From the NCBI RefSeq assembly GCF_030915405.1, contig NZ_CP133262.1:1674001-1738000 (forward strand): 64,000 nt of DNA, in the 5' to 3' direction. Both the position numbers and the translations under genes were made by a program. Positions 20,696 through 30,340 of the stretch are shown piece by piece. This stretch comes from Neobacillus nitrireducens (GTDB taxonomy: Bacteria; Bacillota; Bacilli; Bacillales; Cytobacillaceae). Each line of letters opens with the position of its first letter. Within the stretch, counting starts at the first letter, position 1. The notes beneath the pieces are model-generated. The model was not told where the DNA came from. It searched no databases and saw only the letters and a program-made list of their open reading frames with translations.

Positions 20696-21406
20696 CTAAC
20701 TCCCTAGAATTGGATTTAGGACAATTTCATCGTCTTTTTCTAATGTAAAAACGATATTATCATTCACTAGTTGATCCTTCACCCCTCCAATTAGGTTTAT
20801 CGATGACGAGAGGACGTCAGGGTCTCCGATGGCTGTAATTGTAAATGGTGCCGGATGTTCAATACCATCAACCGTTATAACCGGTCCATTACAAATAATA
20901 TAAGAATGGCTAGTCAGCCTTTGTCCATTTATGGCAACTGCTGCAGCTCCTGATATATATAGTTCATTGACCACTTTAAATACGTGATGTTCATGAACGA
21001 GGTAATTATTGATGTTGTCTTCTTTTGGGTCGTATGCACCATCAGTGAGGGTAACCTTGACCCCTTTCCCATGGACTTTCACCTTTCCTAAAAACATTCG
21101 ATATTTTTCAGCATCTTCTGCAAGGTTAAGAAAAATCTGTGCTTCCTTCGAAAGTTCCTTTTCATTTTTAAGAACCATATCTTGTTTTTGGTTTAACTCC
21201 TTTTGCAGTTCACGATTGCTTTTTTCTTCTGCAATTAATTGATTTCTTAATGCAAGCGTCTTCTCCCATTGTTTACCAGATACGTTGGGGTTTTTTTCTT
21301 TATTTTCTATTTGCGTCAAATGATAAGAAAAAGCAATCATAAATCCTAATACAAGGCAGACTAGGGATAAAACAACATGTTTACCCCTTACCTTAATCTT
21401 GCTCAA
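20696..21406 (-). CDS. ylxW: DUF881-family protein YlxW, TTG start
   Basis: 236 residues from a TTG at 21404-21406, 9 nt after GGAGG inside the 3' end of divIB. An earlier TTG at 21433 has no such site. Membrane helix at about residues 10-27 (VLSLVCLVLGFMIAFSY), coiled coil at 45-85, then DUF881 with VKVTLTDGAYDPKE and AAVAINGQRLTS. The tail FTLEKDDEIVLNPILGS is typical. Paralogue of ylxX next door. Confidence 0.9.
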   Translation of the reverse strand: MSKIKVRGKHVVLSLVCLVLGFMIAFSYHLTQIENKEKNPNVSGKQWEKTLALRNQLIAEEKSNRELQKELNQKQDMVLKNEKELSKEAQIFLNLAEDAEKYRMFLGKVKVHGKGVKVTLTDGAYDPKEDNINNYLVHEHHVFKVVNELYISGAAAVAINGQRLTSHSYIICNGPVITVDGIEHPAPFTITAIGDPDVLSSSINLIGGVKDQLVNDNIVFTLEKDDEIVLNPILGS

Positions 21407-22172
21407 CTTTTTTTTCCTCCACTTCCGATTCAAAAGACTTAAAATATGATCCTACTTCTAAGTCAATAATCCCCTTTTGGTTAGGGTCTAATTGCGAGAT
21501 AATTGAAGGATAATACAACATCTTTTCCGAAAAACTTCTTAATGTCGCACTCACCTCAAATCCATCATTCATAAATAATGAAATATGGTAGGGATCTGTT
21601 TTCTTCGGAGTGTAATGGATTTCAGAAATAGAGTTTGAAATTTCGCTAGGAAGATTTTCTAAATCTTTAACCATTTGATTAAGGGCTCCCCCTTCTTTGA
21701 ACTCAAATAAAATTGGAGAGTTAACAGGAATTTTATTTGCCTCTCTATTTTTTATAATTTTCCCATTATCCATAATCGGAAAAAACTTATTCCCTTGTTT
21801 AAGATAGGCAATTCTTTTATGTTCTTTTACAAAAATAATCACTGTATTAGGCCAACGAATCTTTATTTCTGCCTTTTTGATTTCAGATAATCGCTGTATT
21901 TTAGAAACAGTTTCTTCCTTTTTTATTTTCCAAATATTCGTATTATTCGAAAGTCCGCTCTGACTGACTACTTCCTCAGCGGAATACACTCCATTACCTT
22001 TAATTGTTATCGTCTTCACATGACTTAAAGGTGATTGTGAATAAGCGATAACAACTATCATTGTAAAAAACAGAATTAACAAGAGCACAAGTCGTCTATT
22101 TGCTTTTCGTCGTCTTTGCTCCTTTAACTTAGGGATTCGGTCCTCGAGAGCAACAATTTTTCCTTTTTCCAT
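21393..22172 (-). CDS. divIB: Cell division protein DivIB (FtsQ)
   Basis: 259 residues. Basic cytoplasmic N-terminus, one membrane helix (about 28-45), then an extracellular POTRA domain beginning SHVKTITIKGNGVYSAEEVV and the beta domain. Part of the DivIB-DivIC-FtsL complex that activates septal synthesis by PbpB and FtsW. GGAGGAAAAATAA precedes the ATG. The long upstream gap holds a structured leader. Confidence 0.95.
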   Translation of the reverse strand: MEKGKIVALEDRIPKLKEQRRRKANRRLVLLLILFFTMIVVIAYSQSPLSHVKTITIKGNGVYSAEEVVSQSGLSNNTNIWKIKKEETVSKIQRLSEIKKAEIKIRWPNTVIIFVKEHKRIAYLKQGNKFFPIMDNGKIIKNREANKIPVNSPILFEFKEGGALNQMVKDLENLPSEISNSISEIHYTPKKTDPYHISLFMNDGFEVSATLRSFSEKMLYYPSIISQLDPNQKGIIDLEVGSYFKSFESEVEEKKVEQD

Positions 22173-22247
22173 TTATTTTTCCTCCAAATAAAAAGCAGCT
22201 GCCTCAGGAAAAGCTTTCTATGCCTGTCCAAACATTCGATAGTGTTA

Positions 22248-22302
22248 CCTCGAAAAGAGAAACAACGGCACGAAAAATCATGCCGTCTGTTACTTTTCGA
22301 GG
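22248..22302 (-). other. Long nested hairpin in the divIB leader
   Basis: CCTCGAAAAG at one end pairs with CTTTTCGAGG at the other (22248-22257 with 22293-22302). Inside it ACGGCA pairs with TGCCGT (22265-22270 with 22281-22286). Together this is a 55-nt hairpin of about 20 or more pairs in the 5' leader of divIB. It is not followed by a T-run. Confidence 0.7.
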
Positions 22303-22325
22303 ATGCACCTATAATATTATCAGTA

Positions 22326-22334
22326 ATTATAACA
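22326..22334 (-). promoter_or_regulatory. Candidate extended -10 promoter for divIB
   Basis: Minus-strand TGTTATAAT fits the extended -10 form TGnTATAAT. No good -35 box at 17 bp. It would start a transcript with the 55-nt hairpin in its leader. Confidence 0.4.
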
Positions 22335-22413
22335 CAATATTTGTCATTCGTACGGGAATTATGATAAGAAATGAAAGTATTATTTCTTGGAAATTTTGCT
22401 ACTTGTCTTATCC

Positions 22414-22459
22414 CATCGTCCGAATAGCGGCTAGTATACTAGCCGCTATTCGGACGATG
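22414..22459. repeat. Perfect 46-bp palindrome between murB and divIB
   Basis: Each 23-nt arm is the exact reverse complement of the other with no spacer; the centre is CTAGTATACTAG. It starts 8 nt past the murB stop and has no T-run on the minus strand, so it is not a classical terminator. Confidence 0.92.
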
Positions 22460-22467
22460 AATATTTC

Positions 22468-23376
22468 TTACTTTCTCCCTACTATTTCTACTTCTGTTTC
22501 CATTTTTACTTCATATAAACTGTAAATGATATCCTTTACATGTTGAATTAAGGCAAGCACATCACCTGCTGTTGCATTTCCGGCATTCACGATAAAGTTC
22601 CCATGCATTTCTGATATTTTTGCGCCGCCGATACTATATCCCTTTAAGCCAGCTACTTCAATTAATTTTCCAGCGTAATTCGGCAATGGATTCCTGAATA
22701 TACTTCCCGCACAAGGAAAATTCCACGGCTGTGTTTCTTTTCGATAATCCTTATTCTTAATCATTTGTGAAACAATTACTTCTTTATCACCTTCAACAAG
22801 CTGAAATGAAGCTTCCACAACAATGCCGGGTCGGATTTTCTGGAGGACCGATGTTCTATAAGAAAACTTCATTTCTTCATTCGAAAGCCACTCCATCGTC
22901 CCATCTTCAAATAAAATATGAGCCCGTGTCAGTATTTTGCTAATATCAGATCCATGTGCACCTGCATTCATATATACTGCACCGCCAACAGATCCAGGGA
23001 TTCCACTAGCAAATTCCAGACCGGACATCCCTTTTTTACTAATAAGGGTAGCCAAACTTACCAAGGAATGTCCGCCGCCTACTGTAATCTCTGTGCCATT
23101 GATTTTGAGTTCATCAATTCCGGAACCGAGTTTAATTACTGCCCCTTCAATGCCCTTGTCAGAGACTAAAAGATTAGAACCTCTCCCAATTGCCCGCCAA
23201 TTTAAGCTGTATTTTTTCACCAACCCCATAACCTGTTTTAAATTTTCTACAGATGAAGGTTCAATAAAAAGATCAGCAGGGCCGCCTATTTTAATCGTTG
23301 TGTGGTTGACAAGCGGTTCATTTTTTTTCACTTTACCAATCTTTAAATTTTCTAATTCAGTTATAATTGCGTCCAT
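22468..23376 (-). CDS. murB: UDP-N-acetylenolpyruvoylglucosamine reductase
   Basis: FAD-dependent reductase making UDP-MurNAc. 302 residues. FAD-binding segments [17 protein letters not shown] and [17 protein letters not shown], then [18 protein letters not shown] and the catalytic region [10 protein letters not shown]. The type II MurB layout is as in B. subtilis. The ATG at 23374-23376 is preferred over a GTG three codons upstream that overlaps the ribosome site. Confidence 0.97.
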   Translation of the reverse strand: MDAIITELENLKIGKVKKNEPLVNHTTIKIGGPADLFIEPSSVENLKQVMGLVKKYSLNWRAIGRGSNLLVSDKGIEGAVIKLGSGIDELKINGTEITVGGGHSLVSLATLISKKGMSGLEFASGIPGSVGGAVYMNAGAHGSDISKILTRAHILFEDGTMEWLSNEEMKFSYRTSVLQKIRPGIVVEASFQLVEGDKEVIVSQMIKNKDYRKETQPWNFPCAGSIFRNPLPNYAGKLIEVAGLKGYSIGGAKISEMHGNFIVNAGNATAGDVLALIQHVKDIIYSLYEVKMETEVEIVGRK

Positions 23377-23437
23377 ATTAATCACCCTAACTTTCCAAGA
23401 TGCATTTATTTCAGTTTATGCTGCAAACTATTTTGGG

Positions 23438-24541
23438 CTACCCTTGTTTTGTCTTTACAAGCTCCTGCATTAAGGAATAAAGTCGAAAGGCTGAATCCGG
23501 AACACCCATTTTTTTAGACTTAAGCTTCATTTCCTTTAAATTATCCTTATTTAAAAGAATACGATCTATATGATTTACAAGGCTTTTATTATTTAAATCC
23601 TTTTCTAGGAGTAATTCTGCCGCGCCATGGTCACTTAATGATCTTGCGTTTTTCTCTTGATGATTATTTGTAACATATGGGCTAGGGATAAGAATGCTGG
23701 GAATACCGAGCGAAGTAATCTCTGCCAGTGTCGTTGCTCCTGCTCTTGAAACCACTAGGTCAATCCCCGCCAGAACTTCTGGCATATTATGAATAAAAGG
23801 TTTAATTACTACGTTTTTAGGGTTTCCAATTAAGTCCACTTCTTTTTTGACATCTTCAAAATGAACGTCACCTGTAATATAAAGAATTTGATATGGTTTT
23901 TCAGCCAATTCTGCAAATGCCTTTACGACAGCTTCATTTATAGGTCTTGCACCACGGCTGCCTCCAAATACTAAAACAGCTGGCATTGTTGTACTAAGTC
24001 CTGCCGCAAGCCGACCTTGAATCCCATCCTTGCCAATTACTTCAGATGCACGAGGATTACCTGTGAAAACCGTCTTCTCTTTCGGAAAGAATTCTTTAGC
24101 TTCTTCAAAGCAGATTGCAATTTTGTTTACATAACGGCTTAAAAATTTATTAGTTAACCCGGGAACACTATTTTGCTCGTGGATGATTGTCGGGATTCCT
24201 AGCTTTGATGCAGCATATACAACCGGCCCGCATACATATCCACCTGTTCCTATGACAATGTCCGGTTTGAACTCCCTTAACATTCTTTTACTGTCTTTTA
24301 CACCTTTTAGAAAGCGCAGGACAGTTTTAATATTTTCAAAGGAAAGCTTTCTTTGAAAACCAGTAATATGAATGGATTTAAAAGCTATATTCTCCCTAGG
24401 AACAAGTTTACTTTCCAATCCGTTACGAGTCCCTATGTATAAAAATTGTGCATCTTTATTTTGTTTTTGAATTTCTCGAATGAGTGCAAGGGCCGGATAG
24501 ATATGTCCACCTGTTCCTCCACCGCTAACAACTATTTTCAT
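23438..24541 (-). CDS. murG: UDP-GlcNAc:lipid I transferase MurG
   Basis: Makes lipid II on the inner membrane face. 367 residues. Glycine-rich loops [16 protein letters not shown] and [14 protein letters not shown], and the donor-site region [13 protein letters not shown] with [12 protein letters not shown] at 24539-24541 follows GAGGTGG. Confidence 0.97.
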   Translation of the reverse strand: MKIVVSGGGTGGHIYPALALIREIQKQNKDAQFLYIGTRNGLESKLVPRENIAFKSIHITGFQRKLSFENIKTVLRFLKGVKDSKRMLREFKPDIVIGTGGYVCGPVVYAASKLGIPTIIHEQNSVPGLTNKFLSRYVNKIAICFEEAKEFFPKEKTVFTGNPRASEVIGKDGIQGRLAAGLSTTMPAVLVFGGSRGARPINEAVVKAFAELAEKPYQILYITGDVHFEDVKKEVDLIGNPKNVVIKPFIHNMPEVLAGIDLVVSRAGATTLAEITSLGIPSILIPSPYVTNNHQEKNARSLSDHGAAELLLEKDLNNKSLVNHIDRILLNKDNLKEMKLKSKKMGVPDSAFRLYSLMQELVKTKQG

Positions 24542-24671
24542 TTTTTCCACCTCATTAACTATTTAACACCAGATTGCCATAACTATCTTACTATAAAAAC
24601 GAACGAAATAACTCATATGAAAAAAGAATGTTATCTAATTGTAAAGTTATCAATTACATTTCTTATTAAAA

Positions 24672-24707
24672 TAAAAAGAACCCTGCCACTAAACAGGGGG
24701 AAGGTTC
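24672..24707 (-). terminator. Terminator after spoVE
   Basis: Minus-strand stem with CCCTG/CAGGG at its core, then GTTCTTTTTATTTT, overlapping the end of spoVE. It would partly separate spoVE from murG. Confidence 0.7.
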
Positions 24708-25806
24708 AAAATCGTGAATACCTGCTAATATTAAGGAGAACCCCGATAGCCATTAACATTAACGTCAATGAAGAACCTCCATAGCTTAAAAATGGCAAGG
24801 TAATACCCGTAACGGGCATAAGCCCTGTAACAACTCCGATATTAATCATCACTTGAATCGCCACCATGGCGATAATTCCCACCGCCAAAAAGCTGCCATA
24901 TAAATCTGGTGCACCTAATGCAATTCGAATCCCTCTCCATAACAACAATGCAAATAATAGTAATATGAACGATCCACCAATAAAGCCCAATTCTTCTGAT
25001 AAAATCGCAAAGATAAAGTCCGTTTGTGGTTCTGGTAAGTAAAAGAACTTCTGCCGACTTTCGCCAAGTCCAAGTCCAAACAATCCGCCTGGACCTATCG
25101 CGTAAAGCGACTGAATAATTTGAAAGCCACTATTTTGCGGGTCGGACCAAGGGTCTAAAAAGGAGGTTATCCTTTGGATTCGATACGGTGCCGAAGCAAT
25201 TAAGCCCACGAAACCGGCGACACCTAATAGCCCAAGAAAACCAAAATGGCTAACCCGTGCACCTGCAATAAATATCATCACGACACAGGTTCCCATCATA
25301 ACCGTTCCTGTACCTAGATCCGGTTGAAGCATAATCATTGAAAAGGCAACAAAGGCAAGCCCTAATGAGGGAACAAGACCTTTTTTAAAAGAAGTAATCA
25401 GCTTTTGTCGTTCTGAAAGATATTTCGCCAAAAACGCAATCATCGCCAGCTTCATAAATTCTGAGGGCTGGATGGAAAATGCTCCTACCCCAATCCAGCT
25501 TCGAGAACCATTTCTCTCATTACCAATCCCAGGAATTAAGACTAAAATTAGTAGGACAAAACAAGCAATAATGAAGGTTTTCGACCAGGTCCGCCATGTC
25601 CAATAGTTAATGTTCATAATAAAAAACATGGCAATTACTCCAACCCCTGCAAAAAGAGTTTGTCTTTTTGCAAAGAAAAAGGAATCATTAAACTTATGTT
25701 CAGCCCAAATAGCACTTGCACTGTACACCATGATAAGCCCTATAGCCAATAGCGTGAATGTTACGATCATTAAAATAAAATCAGGAGTTGTTCTCTTTGT
25801 CGGCAC
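24706..25806 (-). CDS. spoVE: SEDS-family peptidoglycan polymerase SpoVE
   Basis: Polytopic lipid II polymerase (FtsW/RodA/SpoVE family), about ten helices, 366 residues from the GTG at 25804-25806. This matches the B. subtilis SpoVE length; an in-frame GTG three codons earlier overlaps the ribosome site GAGG. Hallmarks: VYSASAIWAEHKFNDSFFF, GSRSWIGVGAFSIQPSEFMK, and LPFLSYGGSSL near the end. Its place between murD and murG identifies it as SpoVE rather than FtsW. Works with SpoVD in cortex synthesis. Confidence 0.93.
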   Translation of the reverse strand: MPTKRTTPDFILMIVTFTLLAIGLIMVYSASAIWAEHKFNDSFFFAKRQTLFAGVGVIAMFFIMNINYWTWRTWSKTFIIACFVLLILVLIPGIGNERNGSRSWIGVGAFSIQPSEFMKLAMIAFLAKYLSERQKLITSFKKGLVPSLGLAFVAFSMIMLQPDLGTGTVMMGTCVVMIFIAGARVSHFGFLGLLGVAGFVGLIASAPYRIQRITSFLDPWSDPQNSGFQIIQSLYAIGPGGLFGLGLGESRQKFFYLPEPQTDFIFAILSEELGFIGGSFILLLFALLLWRGIRIALGAPDLYGSFLAVGIIAMVAIQVMINIGVVTGLMPVTGITLPFLSYGGSSLTLMLMAIGVLLNISRYSRF

Positions 25807-25860
25807 AACATACACCTCAACTGCTAAGTTTTAGGGCTCCGTTATATTAACATAGATAAT

Positions 25861-25900
25861 TGTCTAGCTTGAGCACTAAACGCGTGCTTCCGCTTTTCTT
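25861..25900 (-). repeat. Intergenic repeat, copy C (40-nt remnant)
   Basis: Short form of the repeat at 14893-15040 and 52187-52333: only the two ends remain, AAGAAAAGCGGAAGC and AGCTAGACA. It lies 12 nt past the murD stop, in the same orientation to the gene as the other copies. Confidence 0.75.
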
Positions 25901-25912
25901 GTAGACAAGCCC

Positions 25913-27265
25913 TTACTTAAGCTTATGCACCGCTTCGATAAAAATGTCTCCCCTGACTTCAAAAGTTTTATATTGATCCCAGCTTGCACATGCAGGAGAT
26001 AACAATATAACATCACCTGTTTCGGAGTAGCGATAAGCTTCAGGCACTGCCTTGTCAACATTATCGACACGTACGATTGTTTTTATTCCAGCCAGTTTCC
26101 CAATGCGTTCCATCTTGGGCGCAGTTTGCCCAAATGTAATCATCGCTTTTACATTTTTTAAATAGGGCAGGAGCTCATCAAACTCATTACCGCGGTCTAA
26201 CCCGCCCGCTAAAAGTATAATTGGAGCTTCAAAAGCAGCCAACGCATTAATCGTTGCTAGGATATTTGTCGCCTTAGAATCATTGTAAAATTTCCTTCCA
26301 TCTACCTCTGTAACATACTGGAGTCGGTGCCTGACACCAGTAAAGGTTTCCAGAACCCTTTGTATGGCTCTGTTTTCCACTCCTGAAAGCTTTGCTGCAG
26401 CCATAGCAGATAAGATATTTTCTAGATTGTGGTTGCCGGGAAGAGCTATATTTTCGATTTCCATCACTTTTTCTCGTTTAAACATTATCCAGCCATCAGA
26501 AATATATGCACCTTCCGGAAGTTCCTTCTTTGTCGAAAAAGGAATGATGACGGCCTTAGAATGCCTAGCAACCTCTAAGGTCTCTTCTTGATCGGCATTG
26601 ACAATTAGATATTCGAGTTCTGTTTGATTTTTTGTGATATTTGCCTTTGCTGCAATATATTCCTGTTTAGTCCCATGATAATCTAAATGGGCATCATATA
26701 GATTGGTTAGAATGGCAATCTTTGGATTAAAATCAACAATTCCCATTAGTTGAAACGAAGATAATTCAATGACAATCGTATTTTCTGATGTTGCTTCTTC
26801 GGCAACCCCTGATGCAACAGTACCAATATTCCCTGCAATTAGCGGATGCTTTTGACCCGCTTTCATCATTTCATAGACTAAGGTAGTTGTTGTTGTTTTT
26901 CCATTTGTTCCTGTAATCCCAATAAACGGGGCTTCCGATATTGCATACGCAAGCTCCACCTCCGTAATGACTGGTATGCCTTTTTCAATAGCTCCTGCAA
27001 TCATTGGGTTTTTATAAGGAATACCAGGATTCTTGACGATAAGCTCGAATCCCTCATCAAGAAGTTCAATTGGATGTTCACCACAAATGACTTTAATCCC
27101 TTGCTCTAACAACCCCTGAGCCTCAGGATTCTCCGAAAAAGGCTTTTTATCATTTACGGTTACAAATGCACCAAGCTTATGTAATAATGCGGCTGCTGTT
27201 ACCCCGCTTTTAGCTAAACCTAGGACTAGAATTTTTTTATGACTGAAAGAATTAATCTGTTTCAC
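25913..27265 (-). CDS. murD: UDP-MurNAc-L-alanine:D-glutamate ligase
   Basis: 450 residues. Mur ligase with N-terminal Rossmann-like domain ([19 protein letters not shown]), central ATP-binding P-loop [15 protein letters not shown], and C-terminal domain with [15 protein letters not shown] start at 27263-27265, 9 nt after GAGGTG, directly after the mraY stop. Confidence 0.97.
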   Translation of the reverse strand: MKQINSFSHKKILVLGLAKSGVTAAALLHKLGAFVTVNDKKPFSENPEAQGLLEQGIKVICGEHPIELLDEGFELIVKNPGIPYKNPMIAGAIEKGIPVITEVELAYAISEAPFIGITGTNGKTTTTTLVYEMMKAGQKHPLIAGNIGTVASGVAEEATSENTIVIELSSFQLMGIVDFNPKIAILTNLYDAHLDYHGTKQEYIAAKANITKNQTELEYLIVNADQEETLEVARHSKAVIIPFSTKKELPEGAYISDGWIMFKREKVMEIENIALPGNHNLENILSAMAAAKLSGVENRAIQRVLETFTGVRHRLQYVTEVDGRKFYNDSKATNILATINALAAFEAPIILLAGGLDRGNEFDELLPYLKNVKAMITFGQTAPKMERIGKLAGIKTIVRVDNVDKAVPEAYRYSETGDVILLSPACASWDQYKTFEVRGDIFIEAVHKLK

Positions 27266-28240
27266 TTATAACCACACCTCAATATAGATTCCTAGTATCG
27301 CAAGAATTAATCCAACACTCCAAAAAGTGACGACGACCCGCCATTCTGACCAGCCTACCAATTCATAATGATGATGCAACGGACTCATACGGAAGATCCG
27401 TTTCCCAGTCGTTTTAAAGGAAATAACCTGTAAAATAACAGATAAGGTTTCAATGACAAACACGCCGCCAATAATGATCAGCAAAATTTCAAGCTTAGTC
27501 AGAATAGCAATCGTAGCAATTGCTCCTCCGAGAGCAAGTGAACCTGTATCTCCCATAAAAACCTTAGCAGGGTGCGCATTAAACACTAAGAACCCTAACA
27601 CTGCCCCTACAACTGCTACAGAAAAGATTGCAATTTCCATTTGAGATTGATTCCAAGCAAGCACTGCTAATGCACCAAAAGCAATAGCTGCGGTGCCTGA
27701 CACCAAGCCATCAAGTCCATCTGTTAAGTTGACTGCATTTGAGAAGCCTACTAGCCAGAATATGACGAAGAAGATGAAAAACCAGCCTAAATCAAATGTG
27801 GTTTCAGTAAATGGAAGGCTAATTTCAGTAGAGAAGCCCTGTTGTTTGTAAATAAGGTAAAAGATAATGGAAATAATGATTTGACCTGCTAGTTTTTGTT
27901 TAGAGGTTAACCCTAAATTCCGTTTTAAGACTACTTTGATAAAATCATCTAAAAAGCCAAGTAATCCAAAGCCAAGTGTTACGAGAAGCAATAAATACGT
28001 TTTAACGGTTGGTTCTGAAAATTTACCTGTCATTACAAGAGTTGTAATGACGATTGAAAACATAATCATCACACCGCCCATGGTCGGTGTGCCAGATTTT
28101 TTCTGATGGGATTTTGGTCCTTCTTCACGAATGCTTTGTCCAAATTTCAACCTTCTTAAGAAGGGAATAAAAACAGGAGAAAGTAATACCGATATAAGAA
28201 AACCCATTATAATTGTGAAAAATATAACTTGCTCAAGCAT
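27266..28240 (-). CDS. mraY: Phospho-MurNAc-pentapeptide transferase MraY
   Basis: Membrane enzyme making lipid I. 324 residues, about ten helices. [40 protein letters not shown] and [12 protein letters not shown] are the catalytic and family motifs. AAGGAGGG precedes the ATG. Confidence 0.98.
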   Translation of the reverse strand: MLEQVIFFTIIMGFLISVLLSPVFIPFLRRLKFGQSIREEGPKSHQKKSGTPTMGGVMIMFSIVITTLVMTGKFSEPTVKTYLLLLVTLGFGLLGFLDDFIKVVLKRNLGLTSKQKLAGQIIISIIFYLIYKQQGFSTEISLPFTETTFDLGWFFIFFVIFWLVGFSNAVNLTDGLDGLVSGTAAIAFGALAVLAWNQSQMEIAIFSVAVVGAVLGFLVFNAHPAKVFMGDTGSLALGGAIATIAILTKLEILLIIIGGVFVIETLSVILQVISFKTTGKRIFRMSPLHHHYELVGWSEWRVVVTFWSVGLILAILGIYIEVWL

Positions 28241-28241
28241 T

Positions 28242-28682
28242 TTATTCCCTCCTTTCTGGTTTGTTTTTACTCGTGATCTCGTTTAACATCACAGCTATAT
28301 CATATGTTTCATTATTTTTATTAAGAAGTTTTTTATTTGAAAATTTAAAGTTAGTTATCTCCATAATTTTGTCTGTTTCTCCATTTAATTTTTCAATATA
28401 TCGTTTTAAAATAGTTACGATTGCAGCAGCAGGATCGTTTGTAAAGAATACTGGAAATTGATTCGGTATATACCTTGGAAGATCGTAGTTGATATTCCAA
28501 ATGGCTGCGATCGCCCCATTCGAAATCGCTTCGGAAAGCTCCCCATCCGTTCCATTAAATGATACAAATAATCCTTTTGGCTGTGCTTCGTTTGCTTGGT
28601 CGCACACGGAAGCAAACGAATGGTCGTCTTGGATGCCACGGCTATCAAATAGACTCCCCAAGTCTTTCAAAGCTAAATACAT
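28242..28682 (-). CDS. Stand-alone Mur-ligase N-terminal-like domain protein
   Basis: 146 residues between murE and mraY, 2 nt after murE and 1 nt before mraY, with its own site GAGGGGAG. Residues 10-95 look like the N-terminal substrate-binding domain of MurE/Mur[54 protein letters not shown]. There is no P-loop and no C-terminal ligase domain; the last 50 residues are polar with no match I know. B. subtilis has nothing here as I recall, and its murF lies elsewhere. It could be a MurF remnant turned to a new role, or a regulator of lipid I/II precursor flow. Clean tight spacing argues for a real translated gene. Confidence 0.75.
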   Translation of the reverse strand: MYLALKDLGSLFDSRGIQDDHSFASVCDQANEAQPKGLFVSFNGTDGELSEAISNGAIAAIWNINYDLPRYIPNQFPVFFTNDPAAAIVTILKRYIEKLNGETDKIMEITNFKFSNKKLLNKNNETYDIAVMLNEITSKNKPERRE

Positions 28683-28684
28683 AG

Positions 28685-30145
28685 CTATCTCCCCTCAATT
28701 GCTTCTCGTGCCACGAGTCTATCATCAAAATCGTGAACTATATTGCCAATAATTTGATATGTTTCATGTCCTTTACCTGCAATTAAGACCACATCATCTT
28801 TTGATGCCTGTTGAATTGCTGTATTAATTGCTTCTTTGCGGTCAGGGATGATTTTATATTTCTCACCCTTAACCCCCGCTTCCATTTCCTTCAAAATTGC
28901 TAAAGGGTCTTCACTTCTAGGGTTATCCGAAGTAAGGATTGGATCAGTAGCCCATTGGCAGGCTATCTGAGCCATTAATGGCCGCTTGGTACGATCGCGG
29001 TCTCCACCGCAGCCAACAATGACAAAAACTTTTTTCTTCGCAATATGCTGAATCGTTTTTAATACATTTTCAAGACTATCAGGTGTATGGGCATAGTCAA
29101 CGATAACGGTAAAATCTTGTCCTGCATTTACAAGTTCAAACCTTCCGGAAACACCTTCTACACTTTCAATAGACTTGATAATTTGATTAATTTCGATTCC
29201 TGACACAAGGGAAGCAGCTATACTAGCTAAAACATTATAAACACTGAATTTCCCAATTAATTGCATTTGAACCGGATATATTTCTGTTTCAATTATAAGA
29301 TTGAAACGAGTGCCTGAAGAAGTCATTTGAATATCCTTCGCCTGAATATCAGCCCTCATGTCAATACCATAGGTAACTATATGTGCAGCGGTTGCCCTGC
29401 TATACATTTCTGATGCTTGGTCATCTGCATTTAAAACAGCAAATTTGGGGTGTTGATGATTAAATGTATTCCCAAGCTGGGCAAATAATAAACTTTTGGC
29501 ACGCTTATATTCGTCCATTGTTTTATGATAATCAAGATGGTCCTGCGTTAGATTTGTGAAAACTGCCACATCATAATCACAGCCATGTACCCTGCCAAGA
29601 TCTAAGGCATGCGAAGACACTTCCATTACTGCTGTTTCTACCCCTCTATCAACCATTTGTTGAAAGGTTTTTTGCAATGTCAAGCTTTCAGGAGTTGTGT
29701 TTTTTGTTTCAATGGTCTCTTCAGCAATTTTAGTGTACATCGTGCCTATCAAACCTGTCCTTTGACCGGCATCTACCATTATTTTTTCAATTAAATGGCT
29801 GGTGGTTGTTTTCCCGTTTGTTCCTGTGATTCCAATTAAATGCAGCTTTTTGGTTGGCTGCCCATAAAAGGAATCAGCAAGCACAGCCATTGCTCTTGTT
29901 GTATCTTTCACAAGAATTACCGGCACATCAAGTGCTATCGGACGTTCTGCAAGTATGGCTGCTGCACCGTTTTTAACAGCTGCTTTCGCAAAATCATGGC
30001 CGTCAACTGTGTAGCCTTTAATACAAATAAATAAGCTCCCGTTTTGCACCTTTCGATTATCGTTCTCAATCGATGTAATTTCCAAATCCTCACCTTTAAA
30101 AGGAATTAAAAGATGCAAATTCTTAAGCAGCTTTTGTAGCTTCAT
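28685..30145 (-). CDS. murE: UDP-MurNAc-tripeptide synthetase MurE
   Basis: Adds meso-diaminopimelate. 486 residues. N-terminal domain [21 protein letters not shown]-loop [16 protein letters not shown], and SDNPRSEDP, the DNPR motif that marks specificity for meso-DAP. ATG at 30143-30145, 11 nt after GAGAGG; the TTG three codons earlier is too close to it. Confidence 0.97.
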   Translation of the reverse strand: MKLQKLLKNLHLLIPFKGEDLEITSIENDNRKVQNGSLFICIKGYTVDGHDFAKAAVKNGAAAILAERPIALDVPVILVKDTTRAMAVLADSFYGQPTKKLHLIGITGTNGKTTTSHLIEKIMVDAGQRTGLIGTMYTKIAEETIETKNTTPESLTLQKTFQQMVDRGVETAVMEVSSHALDLGRVHGCDYDVAVFTNLTQDHLDYHKTMDEYKRAKSLLFAQLGNTFNHQHPKFAVLNADDQASEMYSRATAAHIVTYGIDMRADIQAKDIQMTSSGTRFNLIIETEIYPVQMQLIGKFSVYNVLASIAASLVSGIEINQIIKSIESVEGVSGRFELVNAGQDFTVIVDYAHTPDSLENVLKTIQHIAKKKVFVIVGCGGDRDRTKRPLMAQIACQWATDPILTSDNPRSEDPLAILKEMEAGVKGEKYKIIPDRKEAINTAIQQASKDDVVLIAGKGHETYQIIGNIVHDFDDRLVAREAIEGR

Positions 30146-30279
30146 TTCACTCAAATCCTCTCATAACCGTTCAAACAAAATACCGGTATCTACCTTAGGG
30201 ATCTTTCCCTAACGAAAGTTCCATCTTATTTTACATTAAAATATTTTATTTTGCTATTTAGTAATCAAACCTTAATGAA

Positions 30280-30313
30280 AAAATTAGGCGGCGGAAACCA
30301 TTCCGACCGCCCT
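30280..30313 (-). terminator. Terminator after spoVD
   Basis: Minus-strand stem GGCGG.../...CCGCC followed by TAATTTTTTC, between spoVD and murE. Confidence 0.75.
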
Positions 30314-30340
30314 GCCACAAAGAATTGCATTTCCCCCGAA

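Noticed and set aside
22414-22459. 46-bp palindrome as murB terminator
   Set aside because: Strong stem but no T-run on the minus strand, so I list it as a palindrome instead.
22937-23473. 178-codon plus-strand frame opposite murB and murG
   Set aside because: Lies antisense to two well-supported genes, has no ribosome site and a composition that mirrors the other strand.
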